This document shows, piece after piece, positions 30,711 through 59,380 of a DNA stretch of 64,000 bases. The translations under genes and the position numbers were made by a program. Numbering within the stretch: position 1 is the stretch's first letter; each line of letters begins with the position of its first letter. This DNA comes from Cololabis saira. Taxonomy: Eukaryota; Chordata; Actinopteri; Beloniformes; Belonidae. The notes under the pieces are model-generated. The model saw nothing but the letters and a program-made list of their open reading frames with translations, was not told the origin of the DNA and did no database searches. The stretch spans positions 19,293,129-19,357,128 of the forward strand of contig NC_084601.1 of NCBI RefSeq assembly GCF_033807715.1. The letters run 5' to 3'.

Positions 30711-30736
30711 GGAGATTTGTCTTTTGTCTCATAGTA

Positions 30737-30832
<96 letters not shown>

Positions 30833-30833
30833 T
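30737..30833. repeat. (CAT)n microsatellite, ~32 units
   Basis: Perfect trinucleotide run. On the minus strand it is (ATG)n directly after the LINE 3' end at 30,840 onward, so it may be the tail repeat of that element. The serine-run frame across it is not a gene. Confidence 0.95.
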
Positions 30834-30839
30834 TATTTT

Positions 30840-31260
30840 AACTCACGACCATGATCACATGGTATGGAGCACAAGTACACAAACATTTGTACATTTATAG
30901 CAAGTGGCGGGCTGTACATGTTCAAATAAAATACTCAATTTAGCAAAATAAATATTTAAACAGAGGAAGGACATTCTTCAAAAAGGCGCCTAATTTATGA
31001 TTAACATTTAACTTATTAGATTGAAGTAACAAAATCAATTTAAATATAGATGGTCGGTTTGTATAATACTTTGGTAAATATTTTTGTCTGAGATTCATTA
31101 TATTTGCATTTTTACATTCGAACTAAATATGAAACTCATCTCCAATACGGTTGACGTTACAGAGGTTACAGAATCTCTGACTTCTATCCAGACCTTTATA
31201 CCTTCCAGTGATACCTTCCCTTTTGGGATTCTGGTGTTATTCATCCTTAAATTACAAATG
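30840..31260 (-). pseudogene. LINE ORF2 C-terminus with zinc-knuckle-like motif
   Basis: Minus-strand reading RFCNLCNVNRIGDEFHI, a stop, then FECKNANIMNLRQKYLPKYY. C-x2-C...H...C and DEFHxxFEC are typical of the C-terminal zinc motif in several fish non-LTR retrotransposons. One stop codon shows decay. Confidence 0.65.
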
Positions 31261-31519
31261 GCCTGTCAATACTTCTGATTTTGACACAATAAGTACTGTT
31301 CTAGCTTAAACTCTTGCTTAAACTCTACATAAATATCACATGATGTCATCCTATAGAGTTCACTTCGCAATTTTTGCAGAAATTGATCTTTCAACCTTTG
31401 CTCAACAAAAAACAACAGTAACATGACACAGCAACAAACACTTAACATTTACACGCAAAATATCTTAGTGGCAAACAAAGAGTACAACAAGGGCATAATA
31501 AAAGACAAGTCTACCGAGA

Positions 31520-31690
31520 CGTGCCTTCAGTCAGAGCGTTAATGGCGTTGGGAATGAATGGGTTTTTAAATCTGTTACGGTTAGCCTTTGGTACACTGTA
31601 CCGTCTACCTGAGGGAACTAATTTAAACTCACTGCAGAGTGGGTGAGTAGGATCATTTGCTATCCTAGCAGCTTTTTTCCCATCACTTCC
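31520..31690 (-). pseudogene. LINE reverse-transcriptase C-terminal fragment
   Basis: About 50 codons open on the minus strand: KKAARIANDPTHPLCSEFKL, then VPSGRRYSVPKANRNRFKNP and FIPNAINALTEG. The SGRRYxVP...NxFIPxAI pattern ends many fish LINE open frames. Different element from 30,840-31,260. Confidence 0.65.
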
Positions 31691-31999
31691 TTATAAATAC
31701 CACTTTTTAAGTTTCTCTGTGTCTTCCCTATTATTTTTAGGCTAGATTCACTATTCTTTGTAGCTTGCATCTATTTTTTGTGTTAAGGTTGCCGTACCAC
31801 ATTGCCATGTTAAAGGTTAAGATTCTATGAGGTTCTTAGTCTCCATAATCTGCTTGCTCAAACTAAAAGAGTTGAGCTTGCGTAGTAAATGTAGCCGTTG
31901 ATTACAAGATTTAAAGATGTGGTCAGTGTTGTTACTAAAGTTAAGATTGCTGTCAATAAAGGTACCTAAATTCATCCTGAGGGATGAATTAAAAGTAAC

Positions 32000-32420
32000 T
32001 ATCCGGATGATATGATGGAGAGAAATCTGGCTTCTCTGCTGAGAATTCTGCTTTTAGTGGGCAAAAAAATTATAACAGTCAACTGGCTGAAACCACAGTC
32101 CCCAAGCATGGAGAGAGAGGATAAGACGTGTATATGATGGAGAAAATTACAGCAAGATTTAGGCTAAAAACTAACCAGTTCAGTGACCGCTGGTCGCTAG
32201 TAAGACAAGCATTAACAAACCTATGAACACCTCCTGTTAACCTTTTGTGTTTATTTTTCTCTCTCATCTTTTATTTGGTTTATTATTATTTATTTCTTTT
32301 CATGTCTTTTATTTAATTGTACACAATTGCACCTGTTCTATTAGTATCTGTTAATATGGATAAAGAGTGTAAATGTGTATTAATCTGTTTGTTTTCAATA
32401 AAAAATAAGTTTAAAAAAAA
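32000..32420 (+). mobile_element. L1-clade LINE 3' end
   Basis: LLLVGKKIITVNWLKPQSPS, then after a frameshift VYMMEKITARFRLKTNQFSD and RWSLVRQALTNL with a stop at 32,224-32,226. This is the end of a fish L1-type ORF2. The 3' part ends AATAAAAAATAAGTTTAAAA. Confidence 0.8.
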
Positions 32421-41483
<9,063 letters not shown>

Positions 41484-41499
41484 CACACACACACACACA

Positions 41500-41588
<89 letters not shown>
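41484..41588. repeat. (CA)n microsatellite
   Basis: About 50 CA units with one CATA interruption; ends in GCACGCACGC. Confidence 0.98.
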
Positions 41589-41592
<4 letters not shown>

Positions 41593-42087
41593 GCACGCGC
41601 AGGCATCCACACAGGCAGTCATGTGCATGGCTGATGACCCTGCCCTGGAAGATTGTGCAGCAGCCTCATTCTATGCTGTCCGTCTATAATATACTACAGT
41701 AGTGTCATGACCGCCAACCACATTCCCACCCCCCCCACCCCCTCCGATGCCGTGTCCTCAGAACACACCCGCCATCCCCAACCCAACCCCCCACGGACTG
41801 GGCGATCATCTGCTGTGACCGTGTGCTCCCGTCGTCGTGGGTGTAAGGAGTGTTCGACGAGGGTGCTCCAGAGATGTTGGGGGGTGAGGGGGGATCATAT
41901 TTGATATCCTTTTTTTTTTTCTTTTAAGATTTGATGTGACTGCTGAAAGGGAGAACTTTCACACACTTGTGGTGCTAGTGGTGTTACATTGCCAGACGGA
42001 GGAGACCTTTTGTCTCCCACCACCACCACGCAGGGAGGGACGGCGTACGTACACACAGATATACTGTACAATCTAGCACGGCTGCAA

Positions 42088-42089
<2 letters not shown>

Positions 42090-42125
<36 letters not shown>
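42090..42125. repeat. (CA)n microsatellite
   Basis: About 18 perfect units. Confidence 0.97.
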
Positions 42126-42128
<3 letters not shown>

Positions 42129-42783
42129 ATGCACACAAGCAATGTCAGGATATATGCACATGCTCACAGACTACATTGCTACATTATTAGTCCGATGTTC
42201 ATGGAATCCAAAAGTGACAATCCCATCATTGTGCAGCACATCAGCAGCTACACACTTGTGCAGGGAGATCTGGCACTTTGACTTGCCCTCCTGCGTATAA
42301 GGCAGAGTGCAACCTTTTCATTGTGCTCAAAGATGGGATGTGTGTGGAAGCGTGTGAATATGTGTGCTTGTCCTCAGACTCACCTGGTGGTACCCCGGGA
42401 GGCTGGTTGTCGTGGTAATGCAGCTTCATCAGGGTTTGTGGAGATGTGACACCTGATGTCCCTCCTCCCCTCCACTCTCACTCTCTCTGCTGTAGTATAG
42501 GATCAGTAGCTACACCCTAGCTCTGACAGAAGGGGGGTCGAAAGAGAGGAGGGGTTCTTATCGAGCCTGGCAGATCGCACCACCGGCCGCTCTTAGACGA
42601 GGGGTTCCTGGGGGGGCCCGGATGATAGGGTGGGTCTTCATGGCCGTCCATTGAGCTGACTCCCACCCCCCCCGCTGTCTGAGCCGCGATGGTCTCTCCC
42701 TACTCCTGCTGCACTGATTGGACGCTGCGCTTCCTCCTTCATCAAAATGTAAAATTCCAAGACAGAGAGAGTAGTGCATCGTT

Positions 42784-42844
42784 TGTGTGTGTGTGTGTGT
42801 GTGTGTGTGAGTGTGAGTGTATGTGTGTGTGTGTTTGTGTGTGT
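42784..42844. repeat. (TG)n microsatellite, imperfect
   Basis: TG run with GA and TA interruptions; TG-rich DNA continues in patches to 43,140. Confidence 0.95.
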
Positions 42845-43329
42845 AGAAAAAAGTGTGCTTAAGACAGACAATGCAAGAGAAAAAAATGTGTGTATTTGAG
42901 AAATACTTGTGATGCAGACCAGGATGACTGCAAGCATGACTATAAGAGTGCTTGTGTGTGTGTGTTTGTGCGTGCATGTGTGTGTTTTTGTGTGTGTGTG
43001 CCTTTGCATTAGGGAGACAATATACAGGATCCCATTGTCTGTGTGGGCGTGTGATAGAGGAAGAGGTAGTTGAGGGAGAGACACGAGACAAAGAGGGCGA
43101 GGGATAGGAAGATATAGTGAGCAAGTATGTGTGTGTGTCCGTGTGAGTGATGGAGGGGGAGAAAAAGAAGGCAGTGTGTATGGCCTGAGAGCTGTCATCA
43201 TTAGTCTCTCTGTGGCGGATGGTGTTGAGCTGCAAAAGGGCTTGTCAGTCAGTTTCTGTCACAACATGTCACTGACAACACACACTCACACACACTCACA
43301 CACACACGCTTTCCCAGAGGGGATCATGT

Positions 43330-44454
43330 CAAGTTAGGGAGCAGTCTTTTCTGACAAACTGATCCAAACCCCCACATCCTCTTCATAACCTTTCACCCTG
43401 CCCCTGACTCCCCTGCCGACGCTGTCTCGTTCAGGACCGGTCCTCTGACAGCTGCATTCCTCTACCGAGAGCAAACATTTAATAAACGGGCTAGAACAGG
43501 TAGAAGAAAAGGACAAATTGGACAGAAAGGCAACACGGAGCGTGTGGCGAGAGGCACATGGCAGAGAGCACTCACATACAGCTGAGTCTCCTGAGAGCTA
43601 CCCGGTGAAATACTGCTGACTCACTGAGCTTACAGCAGGCCGGCAAAATGCACAGAGATCAGGATCCACATCCAGTGGAGCAGCCAGGACAGCTGGTGCA
43701 AAAGGAAGAGCATCAGCTGGTAACTATGTCAACGTATGGATAGCGAGGAGAAGGCCGCTCGACTGGTTTGGTTTTTGTTCCCGTCTGATCGATCCGTGGT
43801 AGTTATCTGCAAGGGAGACTTTTATCTACACACATAAAAACAGACCTTCCCTCTTTCCTGGCTTTTCTCCGTCTCTCTCTGCTGCTGCCGATTTAATTAC
43901 CTTCTATATTTATCGGAGCTCAAGATGCTATTTTGGTTTTGAGACTCTTGTCACTGATATCGGGAGGCTACATTATTCAGTGTGAGAGCGCTGGGGCCGT
44001 CGGATGCAGAACAAGAGCACCGTTGTTAACCCTATGGAGACGAGCGGGAGCATGTGTCGCACTTGAAATGCACAATGTGTATCAGTATATGTTTTCTCCG
44101 TGTCCTTGATGTATTCCCCGTGAAGTTGTGTTTGGTGCCGGCCTTAGGAGAAGGTGTGGTCTGCGTTTCTCGCGTCTCCATTTTGTGACTGCTTCATCTC
44201 AACTCTCAGCTCGTGAGGATCGCAACAAAGACGACTATTTCACACGAGCACACAAACAAGTGACACTGAATTGCGTTTATCCCCATGCGCTGCATATGTC
44301 TGTGCATGCACACACAGTATAGATCGATGTCCTCAGTATTTGGTTGTGATTTATGGTTGCTATTCAGTAGAGGCCACAGTCATCTGGGAGATGATGGCCA
44401 TATTGATCTGATAAACAGTTTCATTTACTGCCAAAGCCTGCCATTCATACTGAC
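43330..44454. other. No gene recognised
   Basis: Mixed-composition DNA without exon-like frames. 43,880-43,990 contains a homeodomain-type TTTAATTACC and looks single-copy. Confidence 0.45.
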
Positions 44455-44468
44455 GCACACACACGCAC

Positions 44469-44513
<45 letters not shown>
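44455..44513. repeat. (CA)n microsatellite
   Basis: CA run with three CG-interrupted units at the left end. Confidence 0.97.
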
Positions 44514-44514
<1 letters not shown>

Positions 44515-46060
44515 CAAAGACACATAGATTCACAGCAGGAACAACCCAGCTTTCTGCTTCATCAATTCCCCACCTCCTCCACGTCTGCTTCTCTCTTTCT
44601 TTGCTCTTTCTTTTTCTCCTCCCCCCAGGCCACCTCACCATCTCCTCTGCTCTCAGCACGCTTTAACTCGTTCCTGTTCAGCCTTCGTTCTCCTCATTTT
44701 CTACCAGCATCTACTGCCAGCCACCTGCTTCTCTACTGATACCACCTCGCCGCACCGTGGCCTTATTTCTCCAATAAGCTCCACGCAGCTTTCCAATAAG
44801 GTTATCGCTCGCTTTGCCGTGTTTCCCAGCGAGCATCAGAGAAGGAAGTGCTACAGAACATATGATATAACATTACGATATATACAATATGATATCATAT
44901 CTTTCCCTGAAATCAGACAGACTCATCCAAGACTGACTTCACCAGTTTGAACTAAATGGGCAGGCGCATCTGAAGGTCTGGATCGAGGTAAAACACACCT
45001 TTTCAAAACACATATAGAGCTTTACCCTGTACATCCTGCAGTGCTTTGGACAAATATACGCACGTGATATATTTACTGCATCTGAAAAGTGCCATAACCG
45101 CACGTGCATTAGGAGAAAAAAAAATCATCAAGTGGATGAGTGCTGTGTGAAGTCATCCTTCACTGCACACATCTGTGCAACTTGTCTTGAAAAGAAAAGA
45201 CAGACGAATACATGAGCAGCAAATTTCAAAGTAGCCTACTTTCTACATTCGATAAGTCCATTATGTGTCTAAATGTATTTAAGTAATGTATTTAAGCTTA
45301 GAATAACGTATTTAAGGTGGTAAAGTTCAGCAGATGTCTAGATCTGTCCTAGATAAAACATCCCTTTGACGTTTTCATTTTTACACAGTAAGCAATAAGG
45401 AACTCTGCTACAGAACCTTTCACACGCACATCCTCTCCATAACCAACTCTGTACCTTACCTAATGAACCAATGTCTATGGCACTGCAGTGCATTTCCATA
45501 TTGTACACCTGACACTTATATTGCAGATACTGAGCGCACACTGTCAGGAAAAGTTTGCCACAACGCTTCATCAAAAGAGAAAAATATAATTAACATGAAG
45601 ACCTATGAGGACAGAACGTAGCAAACCTCATTATTATAGCATCCACTGATGTCACGTGTTTATGTGATCAGGAAAAATCAAGTCATTAACCGAAATTAGT
45701 TGTTCAAGCAAAAAAAGTGTTACAAAATTAGAGGATAACTAATGTGGCTCTCGTAGAAACGGTGAGGCTTCGACATATTATGTCTAGTTTTAAAGTTCAG
45801 TCTGGGTTCCTGCCTGACATGTATTCATTAAAAATATGTTTAACTCTGTATTTACAACGCAAGGGTTCCACTAATCTGACTAGGACCATCAGTGCTTTCT
45901 TTATACTGCAAACATTGGGCTATGCAGTGTCTATGTTAAAGATTGACATGTGATGTATTTTTGAAGTTGCTTTAAAGAACTGGTGCAAATGACGTAGGAC
46001 CATCTAGATGTTAGCTAGATGACTTGTTTTGATGAAGTGGAAGGAACATTCCCACCAACC
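44514..46060. other. No gene recognised
   Basis: AT-rich. A 69-codon plus frame at 45,744-45,953 precedes an L1-like C-terminus and may belong to the same decayed element. Confidence 0.45.
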
Positions 46061-46525
46061 TTATGATAGGTATGATATTGTGCATCACTTGACACTGGAG
46101 AAAATTCGTTATACAAGAGGGTGTGCTCAGAAATGTTACAATATTTGGCATTTCATAGTCTATAAGGAAAAAATGGGCACCACTGTTGTTGCAGCCTTGT
46201 AACACTGAATCTTGTACTGTACAGCTTACCTACTTATGGTAATATTTATTTTATTTTATGTATATTTATTTATATTTTTTTTTCTTGTTTGTTTTATCTT
46301 TCAACTTTATTCTCTTTATTTTACTATATCTGTATGTGTATTTAATTTAATATTGAATAAGTACAGTAATTATTCTGTTAGATGATTGAAAGGTACAATA
46401 ACTCGGTTGTAGAGATGGCTCTCCTGGAGCAAAAGGAGGTGGGTGATACTTTATTTCCTATGTTAATGCAAATTCTCTGGGATGTAATGCAATCTTTATC
46501 ACTTGAATAAAAAGACCTTGAACTA
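46061..46525 (+). mobile_element. L1-like LINE 3' end
   Basis: Reads DIVHHLTLEKIRYTRGCAQK then IWHFIVYKEKMG to a stop near 46,200, followed by AT-rich 3' sequence ending AATAAAAAGACCTTGAA. LEKIRYT...IW resembles the end of fish L1-type ORF2. Tentative. Confidence 0.5.
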
Positions 46526-53839
<7,314 letters not shown>

Positions 53840-53885
53840 GGGCCCGAGCACTTGCAGTGCGAAGGCCCTATTGTATTTGCAGGAA

Positions 53886-53917
<32 letters not shown>

Positions 53918-55679
53918 TTTCTTCTGACAAAGTGATGGCCTTTTTGCCCCCCTTAACATGCCCAAAAAGTCACCAAATTTTGCACCCAAGTCAGGCCTGG
54001 CGAAAAATTTGATATTTAATGGTTTGCATTAATGGGCGTGGCAAAATGGCTCAACAGCGCCCCCTTGAAAACTTTGTGCCTCAAGCCCCACGATACGGTT
54101 TGACGTACATGCACGAAAATCGGTACACACCTGTATCATGGGACAACTTAAAGAAAAGTCTCTTGCCGTCATGCCCGAAACCGAACAGGAAGTCGGCCAT
54201 TTTGAATTAATCGTGTCACTTTGGCGCAATTTATGCCATTCCTTCGGCAGTTAATTCAGCCCGAACCGTAACGTGCACCCAGGTGTATTATACATCAAAA
54301 TGTGCGTCTCCCTCCTGCGACCACACGCATTACTTTTCTCTTTCAAAAGCGTTACCGTGGCGACGCTAGACCCCAAAAAGCGCGCCCACCCTTCATCTGG
54401 TTGGTTCAGACAGAAAAAACTTTGCGCCTCAAGCCCCATAATACGGTTTGACGTACATGAACGAAAATTGGTACACTCCTGTATCATGTCGCAACTAAAA
54501 GAAAAGTCTCTTGGCGCCATGGCCGAAACCGAACAGGAAGTCGGCCATTTTGAACATTCTGAATTAATTGTGTAATTTTGGAGCAATATATGCCATTCTT
54601 CGAGAGTTAATTCAGCCCGAACCGTATCGTGAACCCAGATGTGTTATACATCAAAATCTGCGTCTCCATCCTGCGACTACACGCATTACTTTTCTCTTTC
54701 GAAAGTGTTACCGTGGCGACGCTAGACGCCAACAAGCGCACCCCCCCTTCATCTGATTGGTCCATATTTGATAGTTCCCCAAAAGGCACCAAATTTGGCA
54801 TGCAAGCCAGGCCTGGTGATAAATTTGATATTTCATGGTTTGCATTAATGGGCGTGGCAAAATGGCTCAACAGCGCCCCCCGGAAAACTTTGTGCCTCAA
54901 GCCCTACAATACGGTTTGACGTACATGCACGAAAATCGCTACACACCTGTATCATGGCACAACTTAAAGAAAAGTCTCTTGGAGCCATGGCCAAAACCGA
55001 ACAGGATGTCGGCCATTTTGAATAAATTGTGTCATTTTGGCGAAATTTATGCCATTCCTTCGAGAGTTAATTCAGCCCGAACCGTATCGTGCACCCAGGT
55101 GTGTTATACATCAAAATGTGCGTCTACATCCTGCGACACCACGCATTACTTTTCTCTTTCAAAAGTGTTACCGTGGCGACGCTAGACGCCAAAAGGCGCG
55201 CCCCCCCTTCATGTGATTGGTCCATATTTGATAGTTCTCCAAAAGTCACCAAATTTTGCATGCAAGCCAGGCCTGGTGATACATTTTATATTTCATGGTT
55301 TGCATTAATGGGCGTGGCCTAACGGCTCAACAGCGCCACCTTGAATACTTTTCTCTGCCATAACTTTTGAATGGTTTGACATAGAGAGTCGTGGGTGGTG
55401 TCATCAGATTCTGTATGGAGTCCTTGACCTTCATTGGCCTGAATTAGCCCCGCCCCTTCTTCTGATTGGTTGTCCCTTTTTTCTGCTATAAACTTTGAAT
55501 GGTTTGACATAGGAAGTCGTAGGTGGTGTCAAGGGACTCTGCAATGAGTCCTTGAGCTTCTTTGGCCTGAATTAGCCCCGCCCCTTCTTCTGATTGGTTG
55601 TCCCTTTTTTATAATAAAATCGCCACGAGCCGCCAGTCGCTCTCGCGCTGACTCCCGCTTCCTGATTCAAACGTCTGCC

Positions 55680-55828
55680 GGCCCCGCCCCCCGACCAATC
55701 GGTGGCGAGTAGGGTGATGACGGCCCCGCCTCCCGACCAATCAGTGGCGCGGAGGGTGATGACGGCCCCGCCCCCCGACCAATCGGTGGCGAGTAGGGTG
55801 ATGACGGCCCCGCCCCCCGACCAATCAG
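55680..55828. repeat. 42-bp CCAAT/GC-box minisatellite, 4 units
   Basis: Each unit carries GGCCCCGCCCC (GC box) directly followed by CGACCAATCGG (CCAAT box), then TGGCGAGTAGGGTGATGAC. The fourth unit is cut after the CCAAT box. Unit 2 varies (GCCTCCC, GCGCGGAGG). On the minus strand a TTTTATTATAAAAAA (55,606-55,620) lies ~60 bp beyond, in TATA-like position. Confidence 0.92.
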
Positions 55829-56050
55829 CTCCCTGTAATGTGGTGACGTCAGAAATATTCCCAGCTCAGCCCGGTTACAACCTTGGCAGAATGGTTACAG
55901 AAAAAGTAATAATTAAAATAGTAGGGTTTTACTAATATTTATAACTTACAAATATTTAAAAAAAATTAGAAAAAACAGCTCCAGACTTACATTACTAAAT
56001 ATCGCTATGTTGTTCTCTGCTAAGTGAGTAGTTCAAATAGAAATGAGAAG

Positions 56051-56123
56051 CTGAGTCTTAGCTCAGCCAGAGTGTTCCCGTCTTTGGAGTCAGAGATCAG
56101 AGTTCGATTCCCGCAGTATCCAG
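56051..56123 (+). ncRNA. tRNA-like segment with Pol III A and B boxes (copy 1)
   Basis: TAGCTCAGCCAG (A-box match, 56,059-56,070) and AGTTCGATTCC (B-box match, 56,101-56,111), 30 bases apart, followed by T6 at 56,125-56,130 and T10 further on. The stems do not pair into a clean cloverleaf, so it is a SINE-head-like tRNA relic, not a working tRNA gene. Transcription is inferred only. Confidence 0.55.
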
Positions 56124-58895
56124 ACTTTTTTGTCAGCAATTTTTTTTTTTCTACATCAATATGTGCGTCCCTGTCCTGCAACGACGCACATTACTTTTCT
56201 CATTTAAAAGCGTTACCGCGGCAACGCTAGACACCAAAAAGTGCGCCCACCCTTCATCTGATTGGTTCAGAGGGAAAAAACTTTGAGCCTCAAGCCCCAT
56301 AATACGGTTTGACGTACATGAACGAAAATCGGTACACACCTGTATCATGTCGCAACTTAAAGAAAAGTCTCTTGGCGCCATGGCCGAAATTGAACAGGAA
56401 GTCGGCCATTTTGAATTAATTGTGTAATTTTGGCGCAATTAATGCCATTCCATCGGCAATTAATACGGCCCGAACCGTAACGTGCATCCAGGTGACTTAT
56501 ACCTCAAAATGTGCGTCTCCATCTTGCGACTACGCGCATTACTTTTCTCTTTCAAAAGTGTTACCGTGGCGATGCTAGACGCCAAAAAGCGTGCCCCCTT
56601 AATCTGATTGGTCCATATTTGATAGTTCTCCAAAAGTCACCAAATTTTGCATGCAAGCCAGGCCTGGTGATAAATTTGATATTTCATGGTTTGCATTAAT
56701 GGGCGTGGCAAAATGGCTCAACAGCACCCCCCGGAAAACTTTTCTCTGCCATAACTTTTGAATGGTTTGACATAAAGAGTCATGGGTGGTGTCATGGGAC
56801 TCGGTATTGAGTCCTTGACCATAATTGGTGAAAATTAGCCCCGCCCCTTCTTTTGATTGGTTGTCCCTATTTCCTGCTATAACTTTTGAATGGTTTGACA
56901 TGGAGAGTCGTGGGTGGTGTCATCAGACTCTGTATGGAGTCCTTGACCTTCATTGGCCTGAATTAGCCCCGCCCCTTCTTGTGATTGGTTGTCCCTTTTT
57001 TCTGCTATAACTTTTGAATGGTTTGACATAGGAAGTCGTGGGTGGTGTCATTTCTGATATGCTTATGGGGGGCGGCGGCCGTGAGTGCGAGGGCCCGTTC
57101 ATCGCTGCTTGCAGCTTTAATTATTATTATTATTTTTCTTCTGACAAAGTGATGGCCCTTTTGCCCCCCTTAACATGCCCAAAAAGTCACCAAATTTTGC
57201 ACCCAAGTCAGGCCTGGCGAAAAATTTGATATTTAATTGTTTGCATTAATGGGCGTGGTAAAATGGCTCAACAGCGCCCCCTTGAAAACTTTGTGCCTCA
57301 AGCCCCACGATACGGTTTGACGTACATGCACGAAAATCGGTACACACCTGTATCATGGGACAACTTAAACAAAAGTCTCTTGGCGACATGGCCGAAACCG
57401 AACAGGAAGTCGGCCATTTTGAATTAATCGTGTCATTTTGGCGAAATTTATGCCATTCCTTCGAAAGTTAATTCAGCCCGAACCGTAACGTGCCCCCAGG
57501 TCTGTTATACATCAAAATGTGCGTCTCCCTCCTGCGACCACACGCATTACTTTTCTCTTTCAAAAGCGTTACCGTGGCGACGCTAGACGCCAAAAAGCGC
57601 GCCCACCCTTCATCTCGTTGCTTCAGACAGAAAAAACTTTGAGCCTCAAGCCCCATAATACGGTTTGACGTACCTGAACGAAAATCGGTACACTCCTGTA
57701 TCATGTCGCAACTAAAAGAAAAGTCTCTTGGCGCCATGGCCGAAACCGAACAGGAAGTCGGCCATTTGAACATTCTGAATTAATTGCGTAATTTTGGAGC
57801 AATATATGCCATTCCTTCGAGAATTAATTCAGCCCGAACCGTATTGTGAACCCAGATGTGTTATACATCAAAATGTGCGTCTCCATCCTGCGACTACACG
57901 CATTACTTTTCTCTTTGAAAAGTGTTACCGTGGCGACGCTAGACGCCAACAAGCGCACCCCCCCTTCATCTGATTGGTCCATATTTGATAGTTCCCCAAA
58001 AGGCACCAAATTTGGCATGCAAGCCAGGCCTGGCGATAAATTTGATATTTCATGGTTTGCATTAATGGGCGTGGCAAAATGGCTCAACAGCGCCCCCCGG
58101 AAAACTTTGTGCCTCAAGCCCCACAATACGGTTTGACGTACATGCACGAAAATCGCTACACACCTGTATCATGGCACAACTTAAAGAAAAGTCTCTTGGA
58201 GCCATGGCCGAAACCGAACAGGATGTCGGCCATTTTGAATAAATTGTGTCATTTTGGCGAAATTTATGCCATTCCTTCGGCAGTTAATTCAGCCCGAACC
58301 GTAACGTGCACCCAGGTGTGTTATACATCAAAATGTGCGTCTACATCCTGCGACACCACGCATTACTTTTCTCTTTCAAAAGTGTTACCGTGGCGACGCT
58401 AGACGCCAAAAGGCGCGCCCCCCCTTCATGTGATTGGTCCATATTTGATAGTTCTCCAAAAGTCACCAAATTTTGCATGCAAGCCAGACTTGGTGATAAC
58501 TTTGATATTTCATGGTTTGCATTAATGGGCGTGGCCTAACGGCTCAACAGCGCCCCCTAGAATACTTTTATCTGCCATAACTTTTGAATGGTTTGACATA
58601 GGAAGTCGTGGTTGGTGTCATGGGACTCTGTAATGAGTTCTTAAGCTTCGTTGGGCTTAATTAGCCCCGCCCCTTCTTCTGATTGGTTGTCCCGATTTTC
58701 TGCTATAACTTTGGAATGGTTTGACATAGGAAGTCGTAGGTGGTGTCAAGGGACTCTGCAATGAGTCCTTGAGCTTCTTTGGCCTGAATTAGCCCCGCCC
58801 CTTCTTCTGATTGGTTGTCCCTTTTTTATAATAAAATCGCCACGAGCCGCCAGTCGCTCTCGCGCTGACTCCCGCTTCCTGATTCAAACGTCTGC

Positions 58896-59087
58896 CGGCC
58901 CCGCCCCCCGACCAATCGGTGGCGAGTAGGGTGATGACGGCCCCGCCCCCCGACCAATCGGTGGCGAGTAGGGTGATGACGGCCCCGCCCCCCGACCAAT
59001 CAGTGGCGAGTAGGGTGATGACGGCCCCGCCCCCCGACCAATCGGTGGCGAGTAGGGTGATGACGGCCCCGCCCCCCGACCAATCAG
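58896..59087. repeat. 42-bp CCAAT/GC-box minisatellite, 5 units
   Basis: Five CCAAT boxes at 42-base spacing, each preceded by GGCCCCGCCCC. More uniform than the copy at 55,680. Because 42 is divisible by three, it reads as a repeated 14-residue peptide in one frame; that frame has no other support. Confidence 0.93.
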
Positions 59088-59308
59088 CTCCCTGTAATGT
59101 GGTGACGTCAGAAATATTCCCCGCTCAGCCCGGTTACAACCTTGGCAGAATGGTTACAGAAAAAGTAATAATTAAAATAGTAGGGTTTTACTAATATTTA
59201 TAACTTACAAATATTTAAAAAAATTAGAAAAAACAGCTCCAGACTTACATTACTAAATATCGATATGTTGGTCTCTCATAAGTCAGTAGGTCAAATAGAA
59301 ATGACAAG

Positions 59309-59380
59309 CTGAGTCTTAGCTCAGCCAGAGTGTTCCCGTCTTTGGAGTCAGAGATCAGAGTTCGATTCCCGCAGTATCCA
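59309..59380 (+). ncRNA. tRNA-like segment (copy 2)
   Basis: Same A and B boxes as copy 1, with a T6 run right after (ACACTTTTTT). One base difference near the end of the segment. Confidence 0.55.

Larger units (their letters stand above)
53840..57120. repeat. Higher-order unit 1
   Basis: Only copy with the GGGCCCGAGCACTTGCAGTG left end and the (ATT)n at 53,890-53,917. Ends GCGAGGGCCCGTTCATCGCT, GCTTGCAGCTTTAA. Contains four 42-bp units and one tRNA-like segment. Confidence 0.9.

Noticed and set aside
55680..59087. CRISPR-like reading of the 42-bp repeats
   Set aside because: Units are head-to-tail without spacers, in a vertebrate genome; it is a minisatellite.
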